Source: Bacteroidales bacterium
GTDB taxonomy: Bacteria; Bacteroidota; Bacteroidia; Bacteroidales; UBA932
Direction: 5' to 3'
NCBI GenBank assembly: GCA_024401745.1
Contig: JAKSKK010000001.1
Span: forward strand, 1 to 64,000
DNA: 64,000 bases
The stretch's first letter is position 1; every line of letters begins with the position of its first letter. This document shows positions 6,259 to 15,179 of the stretch, piece by piece. The notes under the pieces were generated by a model that was not told the origin of the DNA, ran no database searches, and saw nothing but the letters and a program-made list of their open reading frames with translations. The translations under genes were made by a program, and so were the position numbers.

Positions 6259-8637
6259 ATGAAAAGATACGGAATCATCGTGGCTGCCTGCCTCATGCTG
6301 GCAGGCGGCATTTCTTTCGCACAGAACGAGCCGTTCTCGAAGGGAGGCGCCACCGAGAAGACTCCTTCCAAGTCGGAGTACTTCACCTGGATAGACCATA
6401 CATGGGAAGGTTCCACCGAGGAGCAGACCCTCGCGAACCTCAACTTCTACAAGTGGCTCAAGGACACCTACGGCATGCAGCTGGACATCTATGCCCTGGA
6501 TGCTGGCAACATCGACGGCCATAACCATTATGGCTGGTACAAGAGCGGCAGGACGGCCAGGAACTTCCCGAACGGCTATGCGGCCATTGCCGAGCTGTCC
6601 CGTTCCATGGGTACCGGCCTTGGAATGTGGGCCGGCCCTGACGGCTTTGGCGACACCCCTGAGGATGCGGCCAGGCGCAGCGGCATGTTCCTTGACATGG
6701 TGCGGAACTACAACTTCCGCCTTCTCAAGCTTGATGCCTGCTGCGGAGTCCTGCGCCCGGAAAAGTACGCCGAGTTCAACAGCATGATGGACAGCATACG
6801 CACGGTCGTCCCTGATTTTGTGGTTCTCAATCACCGCCTAGACCTTGGAGAGGGCACTGCCCACTCCACTACATATCTTCTTGGCGGACGCGAGACATAC
6901 GTCGATGTACAGATGAGAAACGAAGTCACTGCGCCACATCACAGGGCCGGCAATCTTGCCAGGGAGAACACTCCCGGTCTAACGCGCCTCAGCGAGGACC
7001 ACGGAGTCTGCTTCTCCTCATGCCTCGATGCCTGGGACGACGACCTCGTCCTCCAGGCATTCTGCCGCGACCTCATCCTCGCTCCCGAAATCTACGGAAG
7101 CCCCCAGTTCCTGCGCGACGACGAATTCCCGTATCTGGCATATATCTTCAACCTGCACCGTGACTACCGCGACATACTTGTGGATGGAATCGAACTACCC
7201 GAGGAACAGTACGGAGAGTACTCCGTCAGCCGTGGCGATGCCAACACCCGCTTCATCACCGTCCGCAACCTTTCATGGGAGACCAGAAGCTTCAGGATAG
7301 ACCTCGATGGCAGCATAGGCCTCGAGGACAACGGCCGGAAGGTCAAGGCGCGCCTCTATCATCCCTGTATACTCGACAGGGGAGACCATGCGTACGGCAG
7401 CAGCGTCGAGGTCAGCGTGGCACCGTTCAGGGTCGCTCTCATCAAGCTGACGAATGTTCCCGAGAAGGACAATATACTGATCAGCGGCGTGCCTTACCGC
7501 ATCGTCAACGACAGAGTGGGCGACGTGTGCAGCGTGAAGCTGCTTGGCGAACCGGGCAAGGACTATGATGTCCGTGTGACCCGTGGCAAGGCTGCCAGGC
7601 AGCGTTTCAAGGTTCATTTCGACGGCCAGGAACTGAAGATGGACCCTAACCGATTGATAGCCACCCTTGAGGAGTGCGATATTCCAGACGACATGGAGGC
7701 CATTTTCTGGGCAACGGCATACAGCCAGAGCAGCGACTGCCTCGAGGCCCAGAGCATAAGGCGCTCTGGACCCACCGCCATTCCTGCGGTACAGGCATCA
7801 AGGGATGCCTTCTTCAACCAGAAGGTCTACCATGCCAGAGAGGCCGACAGCCGCTATCTCTTCGACGGTGACAAGAGCACCTGCTTCAGCCATAGCCTGA
7901 GGGATTACGAGCCCCGCCTGGCGGACCCTGGCTTCCTTCTTGACCTTGGCTCAGTGACTAAGTTAGACAGCCTAGTATTCGACTTTCCTGACTGGTTCGG
8001 CATGCAGCCTTACAATATGGATGACGGAGCATATTTCTATGTTTCGGATGACCTGAAGGAATGGGAGGAATGCGGCTTTATTCCTGACCTGCATACAGTG
8101 CTCGACTGTGCCGGACTCGGTGCATTCCGCTATTTCCGCTTCAGCCGTTCTCCTATAAGAGTAGCCGAGGTCAAAGGTTACGCCGGAGGCTTCGAGCTTG
8201 ACCGCAGCGCGTGGACGGCAAGCAACTCATTCATGAAGTACGACGGCTGGTACTGCCATCCCCGCAAGGCATGGAGCGCAAGCTTCACCTTGGATGAGAT
8301 ACCGCAGGGCGCATACCTGAGCGTTGCCATCAATGGGAAATGCGGCATAAATGGTGCCCTGGCAGGGTTCAGGATCAACGGAAAGCCTTACGGATGCCCC
8401 GACAGGGCACCGTCATATCCCTGCAACGAGTGGGAAGCAGGCCTTTCCAAGACCGACAGAAATGTCACCTACTATTTACCTCTCGATGCCGCTATGGCCG
8501 GAGCACAGTTCGACGCCGTGGTCATGAGCGTGGCTGAGGATGAAGGATGCGACGACCTTGACATCAAGGTCTACATGAGCCAGTATCCCTGGGACAAGGG
8601 AGGAAAAGAGATTACAGTAAATCGAGTATCTCGCTGA
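6259..8637 (+). CDS. Secreted glycoside hydrolase-like protein, probable clan GH-D barrel with C-terminal carbohydrate-binding region
   Basis: A 792-residue protein with a signal peptide ending SFAQ. Residues about 40-300 resemble the alpha-galactosidase superfamily (GH27/GH36-type) barrel: an opening EYFTWIDHTWEG, a GMWAGPDG strand and RLLKLDACCG, where the aspartate sits where clan GH-D enzymes have the nucleophile. A beta-rich domain follows. Residues about 530-680 look like a discoidin-type module (SRYLFDGDKSTCFS, LDLGSVTKLDSLVFDF). The start at 6259 (MKRYGIIV) begins the signal peptide; an ATG at 6229 would add an unlikely leader and overlap the previous gene. The last 26 bases overlap the convergent HAD gene. 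The exact GH family is not certain. Confidence 0.65.
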   Translation: MKRYGIIVAACLMLAGGISFAQNEPFSKGGATEKTPSKSEYFTWIDHTWEGSTEEQTLANLNFYKWLKDTYGMQLDIYALDAGNIDGHNHYGWYKSGRTARNFPNGYAAIAELSRSMGTGLGMWAGPDGFGDTPEDAARRSGMFLDMVRNYNFRLLKLDACCGVLRPEKYAEFNSMMDSIRTVVPDFVVLNHRLDLGEGTAHSTTYLLGGRETYVDVQMRNEVTAPHHRAGNLARENTPGLTRLSEDHGVCFSSCLDAWDDDLVLQAFCRDLILAPEIYGSPQFLRDDEFPYLAYIFNLHRDYRDILVDGIELPEEQYGEYSVSRGDANTRFITVRNLSWETRSFRIDLDGSIGLEDNGRKVKARLYHPCILDRGDHAYGSSVEVSVAPFRVALIKLTNVPEKDNILISGVPYRIVNDRVGDVCSVKLLGEPGKDYDVRVTRGKAARQRFKVHFDGQELKMDPNRLIATLEECDIPDDMEAIFWATAYSQSSDCLEAQSIRRSGPTAIPAVQASRDAFFNQKVYHAREADSRYLFDGDKSTCFSHSLRDYEPRLADPGFLLDLGSVTKLDSLVFDFPDWFGMQPYNMDDGAYFYVSDDLKEWEECGFIPDLHTVLDCAGLGAFRYFRFSRSPIRVAEVKGYAGGFELDRSAWTASNSFMKYDGWYCHPRKAWSASFTLDEIPQGAYLSVAINGKCGINGALAGFRINGKPYGCPDRAPSYPCNEWEAGLSKTDRNVTYYLPLDAAMAGAQFDAVVMSVAEDEGCDDLDIKVYMSQYPWDKGGKEITVNRVSR

Positions 8638-9250
8638 TTTCGTCGATCATGTAGGTGGGGGAGGCTGTCTGCAGCATTTCTGAACTGTGGTTGCCCCAGG
8701 TGACCGCGCAGGTGCGGCAGCCTGCGCTGGCGCCCATGCCTATGTCGAATGTGGTGTCGCCCACCACGAGGGTCTCATCCTTGCTGATGCCCATACGGGA
8801 GAGCAGGGCGAGCACTATGTCAGGTGCCGGCTTTGCGGGAAGCTTGTCGGTGGCAGTGACCTTGTCTTCGAAGTACTTTGCCATGTCGAAACGCTCCAGG
8901 AACACGCCCAGGGAGTTGGAGCCTCTGGAAGTGGCGATTGCCATCCTTATGCCTCTGGCCTTGAGCTCCTCCAGAGTCTGCTGCACTCCGGGGAAGACTG
9001 AGACGTTGCCCACCTCGTATATGGGGAAGAGTGTGCGGTAGGTGGTCACAGCCTCGTCGATAAGCTCGTCGGGCAGATTGCCGGCAGTACGCAGCGATTC
9101 GCCAAGAGGCAGTCCGATTCCGCTGCGCATGGCAGCCTCCGAAGGAACGGGAAGTCCGAGTTTCGTGAACGTCGCAACCTGCGTAGCCAGGATGCCGGGA
9201 GCGGTGTCGGCGAGAGTGCCGTCGAAATCAAATAGGATGTTCTTTATCAT
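8612..9250 (-). CDS. HAD-superfamily hydrolase, phosphoglycolate phosphatase-like
   Basis: A 212-residue cytosolic HAD phosphatase. Motif I is FDFDGTLADT at the N-terminus, motif II is the Thr/Ser of AIATSRG, and motifs III/IV are the lysine of LPAKPAPD and the aspartates of VVGDTTFDIG. The cap type and size fit the Gph/PgmB-like subfamily, but the substrate cannot be read. The start at 9250 (MIKNILFDFDGT) is right before motif I; an upstream ATG at 9313 lies beyond the promoter. A perfect TATCTTTG box ends only 6 bases above the ATG, so the mRNA may be leaderless. Its 3' end overlaps the GH-D-like gene. Confidence 0.88.
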   Translation of the reverse strand: MIKNILFDFDGTLADTAPGILATQVATFTKLGLPVPSEAAMRSGIGLPLGESLRTAGNLPDELIDEAVTTYRTLFPIYEVGNVSVFPGVQQTLEELKARGIRMAIATSRGSNSLGVFLERFDMAKYFEDKVTATDKLPAKPAPDIVLALLSRMGISKDETLVVGDTTFDIGMGASAGCRTCAVTWGNHSSEMLQTASPTYMIDEISEILDLL

Positions 9251-9256
9251 GTGGCG

Positions 9257-9264
9257 CAAAGATA
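9257..9264 (-). promoter_or_regulatory. -7 box for the HAD gene
   Basis: Reads TATCTTTG on the minus strand, an exact TAnnTTTG match, ending 6 bases from the ATG at 9250. It implies a leaderless or nearly leaderless transcript. Confidence 0.6.
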
Positions 9265-9287
9265 TACAATTCAAGCCAAAAAATCCG

Positions 9288-9295
9288 TATCTTAG
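9288..9295 (+). promoter_or_regulatory. Near-consensus -7 box for the acyltransferase-like membrane gene
   Basis: TATCTTAG differs from TAnnTTTG at one position and ends 7 bases before the ATG at 9303. Confidence 0.4.
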
Positions 9296-9302
9296 CGCAG
9301 CT

Positions 9303-10421
9303 ATGGAATACAATTCACAAAGACTTCAATCGATCGATGCCCTGAGAGGCTTCGACATGCTGTTTATTTCCGGGCTTGCCGGACTCATAACAGCCATCTG
9401 CGCCCTGTTCCCGGGTGGCTCTGACTGCTGGCTGGCAACTCAGATGCACCATGCCGCATGGGATGGGCTGAGACATCATGATACGATCTTCCCGCTGTTC
9501 CTCTTCATATCCGGAATCACATTCCCTTTCTCCTATTCGAAGCAGCTGTCGGCAGGCTGCGGCAGAGGACGCATCTACCGTAAGGTGCTCGTGCGCGCTC
9601 TCGTGCTGTGCCTTCTCGGCATCATATACAACGGGGCCTTGACCGAAGGCCGCCTGGAAGACATACGAGTGGCTAGCGTGCTCGGCCGCATCGGAGTCGC
9701 TTGGATGCTTGCTGCCATCATATACATGAACACCGGAAAGCTCTCCACGAGGCTTGTCATCATCGGAACAATTCTGGTGGGTTATTGGGCCGCCCTGCGC
9801 TTCATTCCTGTGCCGGACGCGCCTGCCGGAGCGGGTCCGTTCACCTTCGAGGGCAATCTCTGCGGGTATGTGGACCGTCTGCTGCTGCCCGGACGCCTCC
9901 ACCGTGGCACCTTTGACCCTGAGGGAATACTTGGCGTGGTGCCTGCTGCGGCAACTGCCCTGCTGGGCATGCTGACCGGAGATTTCGTGCGTGTGCCGGC
10001 CGACAGGATAAGTGGCGGCCGCAAGGTGCTCTGCATGCTTGGCGCTTCAGCTCTGATGCTTGCCGTCGGGCTTGTATGGAGCAGATGGTTCCCCATCAAC
10101 AAGGCTCTCTGGAGCAGCACCTTCGTGCTGGTGGTCGGGGCTTATTCCCTGGCTCTGTTCGCCATCTTCTACTGGCTGATAGACGTCAAGGGCTGGCGTG
10201 GCTGGGCATTCCCGTTCACGGTAGTCGGCATGAACTCGATAACCGTGTACATGGCAGAAAGGATGATCAATTTCGACTATACCAGCGACTTCCTGGCATC
10301 CGGACTGGCCGGCAGACTGCCTGAGGCATGGGGCGAGGTCATAATGGCCGCGACCTTCCTTGTGCTGGTCTGGCTATTCACCTATTTCCTCTATAAGAAG
10401 AAGATTTTCCTGAAGGTCTAG
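9303..10421 (+). CDS. HGSNAT-like (DUF5009/DUF1624-type) multi-pass membrane protein
   Basis: A 372-residue membrane protein beginning QRLQSIDALRGFDML; DALRGFDM is the signature opening of the heparan-alpha-glucosaminide N-acetyltransferase-like family. About ten hydrophobic segments follow, with conserved HHAAWDG, TIFPLFLFISG, RIGVAWMLA and a GMNSITVYMAERM motif near the C-terminus. By analogy with the lysosomal enzyme it may acetylate an amino sugar across the inner membrane using acetyl-CoA, which in bacteria is unproven. The start at 9303 is directly before the signature; in-frame codons above it lie in the divergent HAD gene. It precedes the GH29 gene on the same strand. Confidence 0.85.
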   Translation: MEYNSQRLQSIDALRGFDMLFISGLAGLITAICALFPGGSDCWLATQMHHAAWDGLRHHDTIFPLFLFISGITFPFSYSKQLSAGCGRGRIYRKVLVRALVLCLLGIIYNGALTEGRLEDIRVASVLGRIGVAWMLAAIIYMNTGKLSTRLVIIGTILVGYWAALRFIPVPDAPAGAGPFTFEGNLCGYVDRLLLPGRLHRGTFDPEGILGVVPAAATALLGMLTGDFVRVPADRISGGRKVLCMLGASALMLAVGLVWSRWFPINKALWSSTFVLVVGAYSLALFAIFYWLIDVKGWRGWAFPFTVVGMNSITVYMAERMINFDYTSDFLASGLAGRLPEAWGEVIMAATFLVLVWLFTYFLYKKKIFLKV

Positions 10422-10441
10422 CTGACAAAGTTTCTTATCGG

Positions 10442-10458
10442 GTCCGGTCAGTCCGGAC
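10442..10458. other. Short hairpin between membrane protein and GH29 genes
   Basis: GTCCGG, a 5-base loop and CCGGAC form a perfect 6-base-pair stem 20 bases after the stop of the membrane-protein gene. No T-run follows on either side, so it is not a standard intrinsic terminator; it may mark an mRNA 3' end or an attenuator. Confidence 0.35.
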
Positions 10459-10493
10459 TCCTGCCAGCAATTATTGATAAATAGATAAAACTC

Positions 10494-12125
10494 ATGAACA
10501 GACATCGTATTCTTCTAGCCATGCTCGCGGTGCTTTTCACTGCCACTCTTGGTGCACAGGATTTCAAGGTCAAGGTCGACACGTCAAAGGAGCCTGTCGG
10601 CGATGGCCCTTTCTCACCCAGCGTCGAGGGACTGTCGGGCTTCACCTGTCCCGAATGGTTCAGGGATGCCAAGTTTGGAATATGGGCCCATTGGGGACCA
10701 CAGTGCCAGCCGGAATCCGGCGACTGGTACGCCAGGAATATGTACATAGAGGATGGAAATCAATACGACCATAACATCGAACTCCACGGACATCCTTCTG
10801 AGTTCGGATTCAAGGACTGGATCCATGAATGGAAGGCTGACAGATGGGATCCGGACAGCCTGATCCATTTCTATCAGCAGTGCGGTGCAAAGTATTTCTT
10901 CACACTTGCAAACCATCATGACAACTTCGACCTTTTCGACAGCAAGTATCAGCAATGGAATGCTCTGAACATGGGTCCCGAAAAGGATATCGTCGGTGGC
11001 TGGGAAAAAGCTGCCAGGAAATATGGCCTGCACTTCGGAGTCAGCGTCCATGCTTCGCATGCATGGACCTGGTATGAGACATCCAGGGGCAGCGATACCA
11101 AGGGCCCCCTCGCCGGAGTGCCCTACGACGGCTGGCTCACAAAGGAAGACGGAACCGGCACATGGTGGGAAGGCTATGACATACAGGATCTCTACGAGCA
11201 GCGTCATCCGCTCAGCAAGGATAACGGTGCATGGCAGTGGGAAGAAGATGCTGTGACCACTCCCGACCAGGCATACTGTGACAGGTTCTACAACCGCACC
11301 ATCGACCTCATCGACAAATACAATCCCGATATCATCTATTTCGACGACGTGTACCTGCCGCTCTGGCCCGTCTCTGATGCCGGCCTGAAAATAGCGGCTC
11401 ACATGTACAACAAGAGCGCTTCAGAGAACGGTGGAGTGAATCAGGCAGTCGTCACCGGCAAGGGCCTGAATGAAGTGCAGAAAAAGACCATACTCTGGGA
11501 TGTCGAGAGAGGTGCGCCTGACGGAATACAGGACCTTCCGTGGCAGACATGCACCTGCATAGGCAACTGGCATTATTCCAAGTGGCTCTACTATGATGAC
11601 AAGTATAAGTCAGCGCAGCAGGTCATCAGGATGCTGGTCGACATCGTATCCAAGAACGGTAACATGCTCCTGTCCGTTCCGATCCGCGGTAACGGAACGA
11701 TTGACCCTATTGAAATAAGAGTAGTCAGCGAGATTGGCGAGTGGTTGAAGATCAACGGCGAAAGCATCTACGGCACAAGGCCGTGGAAGGTATTCGGAGA
11801 GGGTCCGGCAGTCGATCAGGCAAAGCCGTTGAACACATTCGGATTCAACGAAGGCGGCGAAACGTACTCAGGCTCGGATATCAGGTTCAACTGCAAAGGT
11901 GACAAGACCATCTACGTCACCGTCATGTCCGGCATCGAGGGCAGGACAGTAGTCAAGAGCATGGGCCGAAAGGGCGGCCTCCTTGGAAAGAAGAAGATCC
12001 GTTCAGTACAGATGCTCGGCAGTGATGAGAAGATAGAGTGGAAACAGGGCGATGACGCTCTGGTGATTGAAAAACCTTCGGCCGCCGGCATTCAAGGCAT
12101 AACAGTCTTCAAGGTGAGCCTTTGA
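10494..12125 (+). CDS. Secreted GH29 alpha-L-fucosidase
   Basis: Predicted to release alpha-L-fucose from glycans. The 543-residue protein has a signal peptide ending LGAQ. Family marks: PEWFRDAKFGIWAHWGP near the N-terminus, FTLANHHDNFDLFDS, and IIYFDD with Asp284 as the likely nucleophile. A lectin-like beta domain closes the protein (residues about 420-543). No acid/base residue is assigned because it varies in GH29. It lies in a same-strand run after the HGSNAT-like gene, but the 72-base gap with a hairpin suggests its own promoter. Confidence 0.9.
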   Translation: MNRHRILLAMLAVLFTATLGAQDFKVKVDTSKEPVGDGPFSPSVEGLSGFTCPEWFRDAKFGIWAHWGPQCQPESGDWYARNMYIEDGNQYDHNIELHGHPSEFGFKDWIHEWKADRWDPDSLIHFYQQCGAKYFFTLANHHDNFDLFDSKYQQWNALNMGPEKDIVGGWEKAARKYGLHFGVSVHASHAWTWYETSRGSDTKGPLAGVPYDGWLTKEDGTGTWWEGYDIQDLYEQRHPLSKDNGAWQWEEDAVTTPDQAYCDRFYNRTIDLIDKYNPDIIYFDDVYLPLWPVSDAGLKIAAHMYNKSASENGGVNQAVVTGKGLNEVQKKTILWDVERGAPDGIQDLPWQTCTCIGNWHYSKWLYYDDKYKSAQQVIRMLVDIVSKNGNMLLSVPIRGNGTIDPIEIRVVSEIGEWLKINGESIYGTRPWKVFGEGPAVDQAKPLNTFGFNEGGETYSGSDIRFNCKGDKTIYVTVMSGIEGRTVVKSMGRKGGLLGKKKIRSVQMLGSDEKIEWKQGDDALVIEKPSAAGIQGITVFKVSL

Positions 12126-12139
12126 TTGTAGCATTTTGC

Positions 12140-12147
12140 TAAATTTG
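12140..12147 (+). promoter_or_regulatory. -7 box for the YqeY gene
   Basis: TAAATTTG, an exact match to TAnnTTTG, ending 26 bases before the ATG at 12174. Confidence 0.5.
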
Positions 12148-12173
12148 CATGAGAATTATAATATCAGACCAAC

Positions 12174-12623
12174 ATGGCACTAGAAACTCAGATCCAGAAA
12201 GACATCATGGAGGCAATGAAGGCTAAGGACACTGTCCGCCTCAATGCCGTACGTTCGATAAAGTCAGCCATCCTTCTTGCAAAGACCGCTGAAGGTGGCT
12301 CGAAGGAACTTCAGGACTCAGACATCATCAAGCTCATCCAGAAGCTAGCCAAGCAGCGTAAGGAGGCCGCAGAGCAGTACGTCGCCGCCGGCCGTCAGGA
12401 ACTTGCCGACAACGAGCTCGCCGAGGCCGAGGTGCTTGCCACCTACCTGCCCAAGATGCTCTCTGAGGAGGAGGTCGAGGCAAAGCTCAAGGAGATCATC
12501 GCCAGCGTCGGTGCATCCGGCCCTCAGGACATGGGCAAGGTGATGGGCGTTGCGACGAAGGCCCTTGCCGGCCTTGCCGAAGGCAGGACCATCTCCACCA
12601 TAGTCCGCAAGCTCCTCGCATAA
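12174..12623 (+). CDS. GatB/YqeY domain protein
   Basis: A 149-residue protein covering the whole YqeY family: LETQIQKDIMEAMKAKDTVRLNAVR at the start (helical), EEEVEAKLKEIIA in the middle and the C-terminal GKVMGVATKALAGLAEGRTISTIV. The fold is shared with the tail domain of GatB, which binds tRNA in the amidotransferase, but the stand-alone protein's role is not established. It ends 14 bases before the deleted GH92 gene and may be transcribed with it. Confidence 0.9.
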   Translation: MALETQIQKDIMEAMKAKDTVRLNAVRSIKSAILLAKTAEGGSKELQDSDIIKLIQKLAKQRKEAAEQYVAAGRQELADNELAEAEVLATYLPKMLSEEEVEAKLKEIIASVGASGPQDMGKVMGVATKALAGLAEGRTISTIVRKLLA

Positions 12624-12637
12624 ACACTTACAGCAGC

Positions 12638-14086
12638 ATGGGCCTCAAGCATCTGATCTACGCAACCGTGGCGGTTGCGCTCCTGGCATCGTGTGCCGGA
12701 AGCACTGACTATACTTCCCTTGTGGATACCAGAATCGGCACCGAGTCCTGCTTCGTGCTCAGTTATGGCAACACCTATCCCGCGACCGGCAGACCGTTCG
12801 GAATGAACCTGTGGTCGCCTCAGACTGGAGCCCATGGCGATGGCTGGAAGTACACATACCAGTCCGACGAGATCAGGGCTTTCTCCCAGGCCCATCAGTG
12901 CAGCCCGTGGACGAGGGACTATGCCGCGCTCGCACTTTTCCCCGAAACAGGGGAACTTGAGGTTCTCTCAGCTCAGCGAGGTGCTAAGTTCTCCCATGAG
13001 GACGAAACGGCGCAGCCGCAGTATTACAGCGTCAAGTTCCGTAACGGTATCAGGACGGAAATGTCGCCTACCGAGCGCGGAAACCATCTGCGTTTCACCT
13101 ATCCCGATGGGAATCCCGCATACCTGATCATCGACGGAGGCCACTGCGAGTCTGAGATGTACATCGATCCCGAAGGCCTGAAGGTCAAGGGATGCATGGA
13201 CATCGGCTGGCACAGGCACAAAGGTTCGATGTGCTGGTTTGTCCTGACTTTCGACAAGCCCGTGAAATCATTCGGTGCCTGGCATGATCCCAACATCCCC
13301 GCTCTTGTACGTTACAAGACGCCCGACATGCTTGCGGCCGCATTGGGCGACAAGCCTGACCTGGCATCGGCAGAGATGATGCCCGGTGCAGATGCTGTGA
13401 AAGAATTCAATTCCGGTATATATATCGAGTTCGAACCGGGCACGACAGTGCAGGTAAAGGTTGCGTCGTCGTTCATCAGTGCCGAGCAGGCCGAGCAGAA
13501 CTATCAGTCGGAGCTCGCTTCACACAGCTCCTTCGAACAGACGCTTGAGGAGGGAACCAAGGCATGGAACGATGCATTGGGCCGCATTGAGGTCGAGGGT
13601 GGCACCGACGAGCAGCTGCGCACTTTCTACGCATGCCTGTATCACGCGAACCTCTTCCCGAGGATGTTCCATGAGTACGATGCAGAAGGTGAGCCGCACC
13701 ATTTCGACCCGAACACCCGTGAGGTCTATCCAGGCTATGGGTTCAACGACATCGGCTACTGGGATGCATTCCGCTCGCAGTTCCCTCTATATAATCTGAT
13801 CTATCCCGTGACACCGGGCTCAAGCCAGTATGCGATCGGCAGCCCCCTGTTCCGGAAGGCGACCATTTCCCTCGAGAACGGCAACACTTTCACCATCGTA
13901 GCCGAGAACAACAGCGAGGCCAACGTCTATATCCAGTCCGCCACTCTCAACGGAGAGCCTTTCGAGCGCAGCTGGATCGACCACTCTGAGCTCATGGCAG
14001 GCGGCGAACTCCATTTCGTGATGGGGCCCGAGCCAAACAAAGAAAGGTGCACCGCCAAAGACGCTGCACCCTTCTCTCTGTCTTAG
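12638..14086 (+). CDS. GH92 alpha-mannosidase-like lipoprotein with internal deletion, probably inactive
   Basis: The reading frame is open for 482 residues and starts with a lipoprotein signal (LLASC). Residues about 25-388 match the GH92 N-terminal domain and the first part of the (alpha/alpha)6 barrel, to YWDAFRSQFPLYNLIYP. The next residues, VTPGSSQYAIGSPLF, belong near the end of a normal GH92. Compared with the intact GH92 at 37336-39999, everything between Ile336 and Tyr619 of that protein, about 280 residues, is missing, including the NEPSHH region and the DCGQMSAW motif. The junction is at about 13802-13810, in frame. A whole enzyme would be near 760 residues, the usual size. It could be a decayed gene, a repurposed binding protein or an assembly collapse. 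Confidence 0.85.
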   Translation: MGLKHLIYATVAVALLASCAGSTDYTSLVDTRIGTESCFVLSYGNTYPATGRPFGMNLWSPQTGAHGDGWKYTYQSDEIRAFSQAHQCSPWTRDYAALALFPETGELEVLSAQRGAKFSHEDETAQPQYYSVKFRNGIRTEMSPTERGNHLRFTYPDGNPAYLIIDGGHCESEMYIDPEGLKVKGCMDIGWHRHKGSMCWFVLTFDKPVKSFGAWHDPNIPALVRYKTPDMLAAALGDKPDLASAEMMPGADAVKEFNSGIYIEFEPGTTVQVKVASSFISAEQAEQNYQSELASHSSFEQTLEEGTKAWNDALGRIEVEGGTDEQLRTFYACLYHANLFPRMFHEYDAEGEPHHFDPNTREVYPGYGFNDIGYWDAFRSQFPLYNLIYPVTPGSSQYAIGSPLFRKATISLENGNTFTIVAENNSEANVYIQSATLNGEPFERSWIDHSELMAGGELHFVMGPEPNKERCTAKDAAPFSLS

Positions 14087-14092
14087 TAAAGA

Positions 14093-15172
14093 TTATCCTG
14101 CGATGTAGTAGGTGTACTCGTGTCCGCCTACATTGACGATGATCTTGTACTTCTTGTAGTTCTTGTCCTTGAAGATGACGTATCCGCCGTAGGTCTCACC
14201 GTTCTCGATGGTGACCTTCTGCAGGTAGTTGTTCCACTCGCGTGCCCTGTTCTCCTCGAGGGCTGCCGCATACTCGTCAACCTTTGCTGCGGTGCTAGCT
14301 CTTGCGAGGACCTCGGCTGACGTCCAGAGTATGTCCTTTGCGGAATTTCTCTGAACCTGTGTATTGCGGTATCTGCCTATTGCGGATGCGATGGGGTTCA
14401 CCTGGTCCTCATAGCCTCTTACTGACATGGCGTTGGAGCTGGATATCCTTGCGTCGAAGTCTGCCACGCTCCACAGAGGAATCTCAACCCAGCCCTTGCT
14501 CTCGTTCTTTGTGGCCAGAACCTTGATGTTGCCTGCGGAAAGAGTCACGGGCTTGCCGGAGTCGTTGGTGACCACGATGCTGAACCTGCCGACCTTCGCG
14601 AGGTCGACGTATTCGTCACCGAGGTGGGTAGCCACAGCCAGGCCGTTGATGTCGTAGAGCATGTACTGTGCGCCGCCGACAGTGTACTTCTCCTGCTTGG
14701 TATAGTCGCAGGCGCCAAGGAAATCATCTATTTCAATCTTCTTTGACACGGAAGCGGTGTTGACTTTTATGTTCTTGAAATTGAAGTAGTTGCCTGTGGC
14801 CCCTTCCTTCTCTGTCATGGAGAACGCCTGCTCGATAGGCACCTTGTCGAACTGGAGGACGATGTTCAGCGACTCGCCGGTCTTGGCCAGATATGCCCAG
14901 CAGTTCTCGCTGCTGAAAGGTATGTTGCCGGTCTGCTGCAGGTGGTATACCTTGTAGTCGTCGTCGACTGTGATCTTCGTGTTGTCATTGACTGCGATCA
15001 TCCTTCTGTCTTCCTTTGCGGTGTAGGTGAAGAAGAAGACGGTTGCCTCGTCATACTGGTCGATCTGGATCAGCTTGAAATTGGAATCACCTTCATAGGT
15101 GAAGTCCTTGTACTGTGCAAAGGCTGCAACACTTGCGATACAGCCGAGCAATAACAAAGCTGCTTTTTTCAT
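14093..15172 (-). CDS. Secreted protein of unknown function
   Basis: I do not recognise this 359-residue protein. It has a clear signal peptide (MKKAALLLLGCIASVAAFAQ) and a soluble, mixed beta-strand sequence with no membrane segments. The C-terminal part, ending KKYKIIVNVGGHEYTYYIAG, is strand-rich. It lies 7 bases after the Gfo/Idh gene, so it is probably translated from the same mRNA. It converges on the deleted GH92 with 6 bases between the stops. A cysteine within the leader (LGC) could be read as a lipobox, but the FAQ end looks more like a signal peptidase I site. Confidence 0.7.
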   Translation of the reverse strand: MKKAALLLLGCIASVAAFAQYKDFTYEGDSNFKLIQIDQYDEATVFFFTYTAKEDRRMIAVNDNTKITVDDDYKVYHLQQTGNIPFSSENCWAYLAKTGESLNIVLQFDKVPIEQAFSMTEKEGATGNYFNFKNIKVNTASVSKKIEIDDFLGACDYTKQEKYTVGGAQYMLYDINGLAVATHLGDEYVDLAKVGRFSIVVTNDSGKPVTLSAGNIKVLATKNESKGWVEIPLWSVADFDARISSSNAMSVRGYEDQVNPIASAIGRYRNTQVQRNSAKDILWTSAEVLARASTAAKVDEYAAALEENRAREWNNYLQKVTIENGETYGGYVIFKDKNYKKYKIIVNVGGHEYTYYIAG

Positions 15173-15179
15173 GATACAA

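Noticed and set aside
10442..10458. Intrinsic terminator between membrane protein and GH29
   Set aside because: The stem is perfect but no T-run follows on either strand, so it is listed as a hairpin only.
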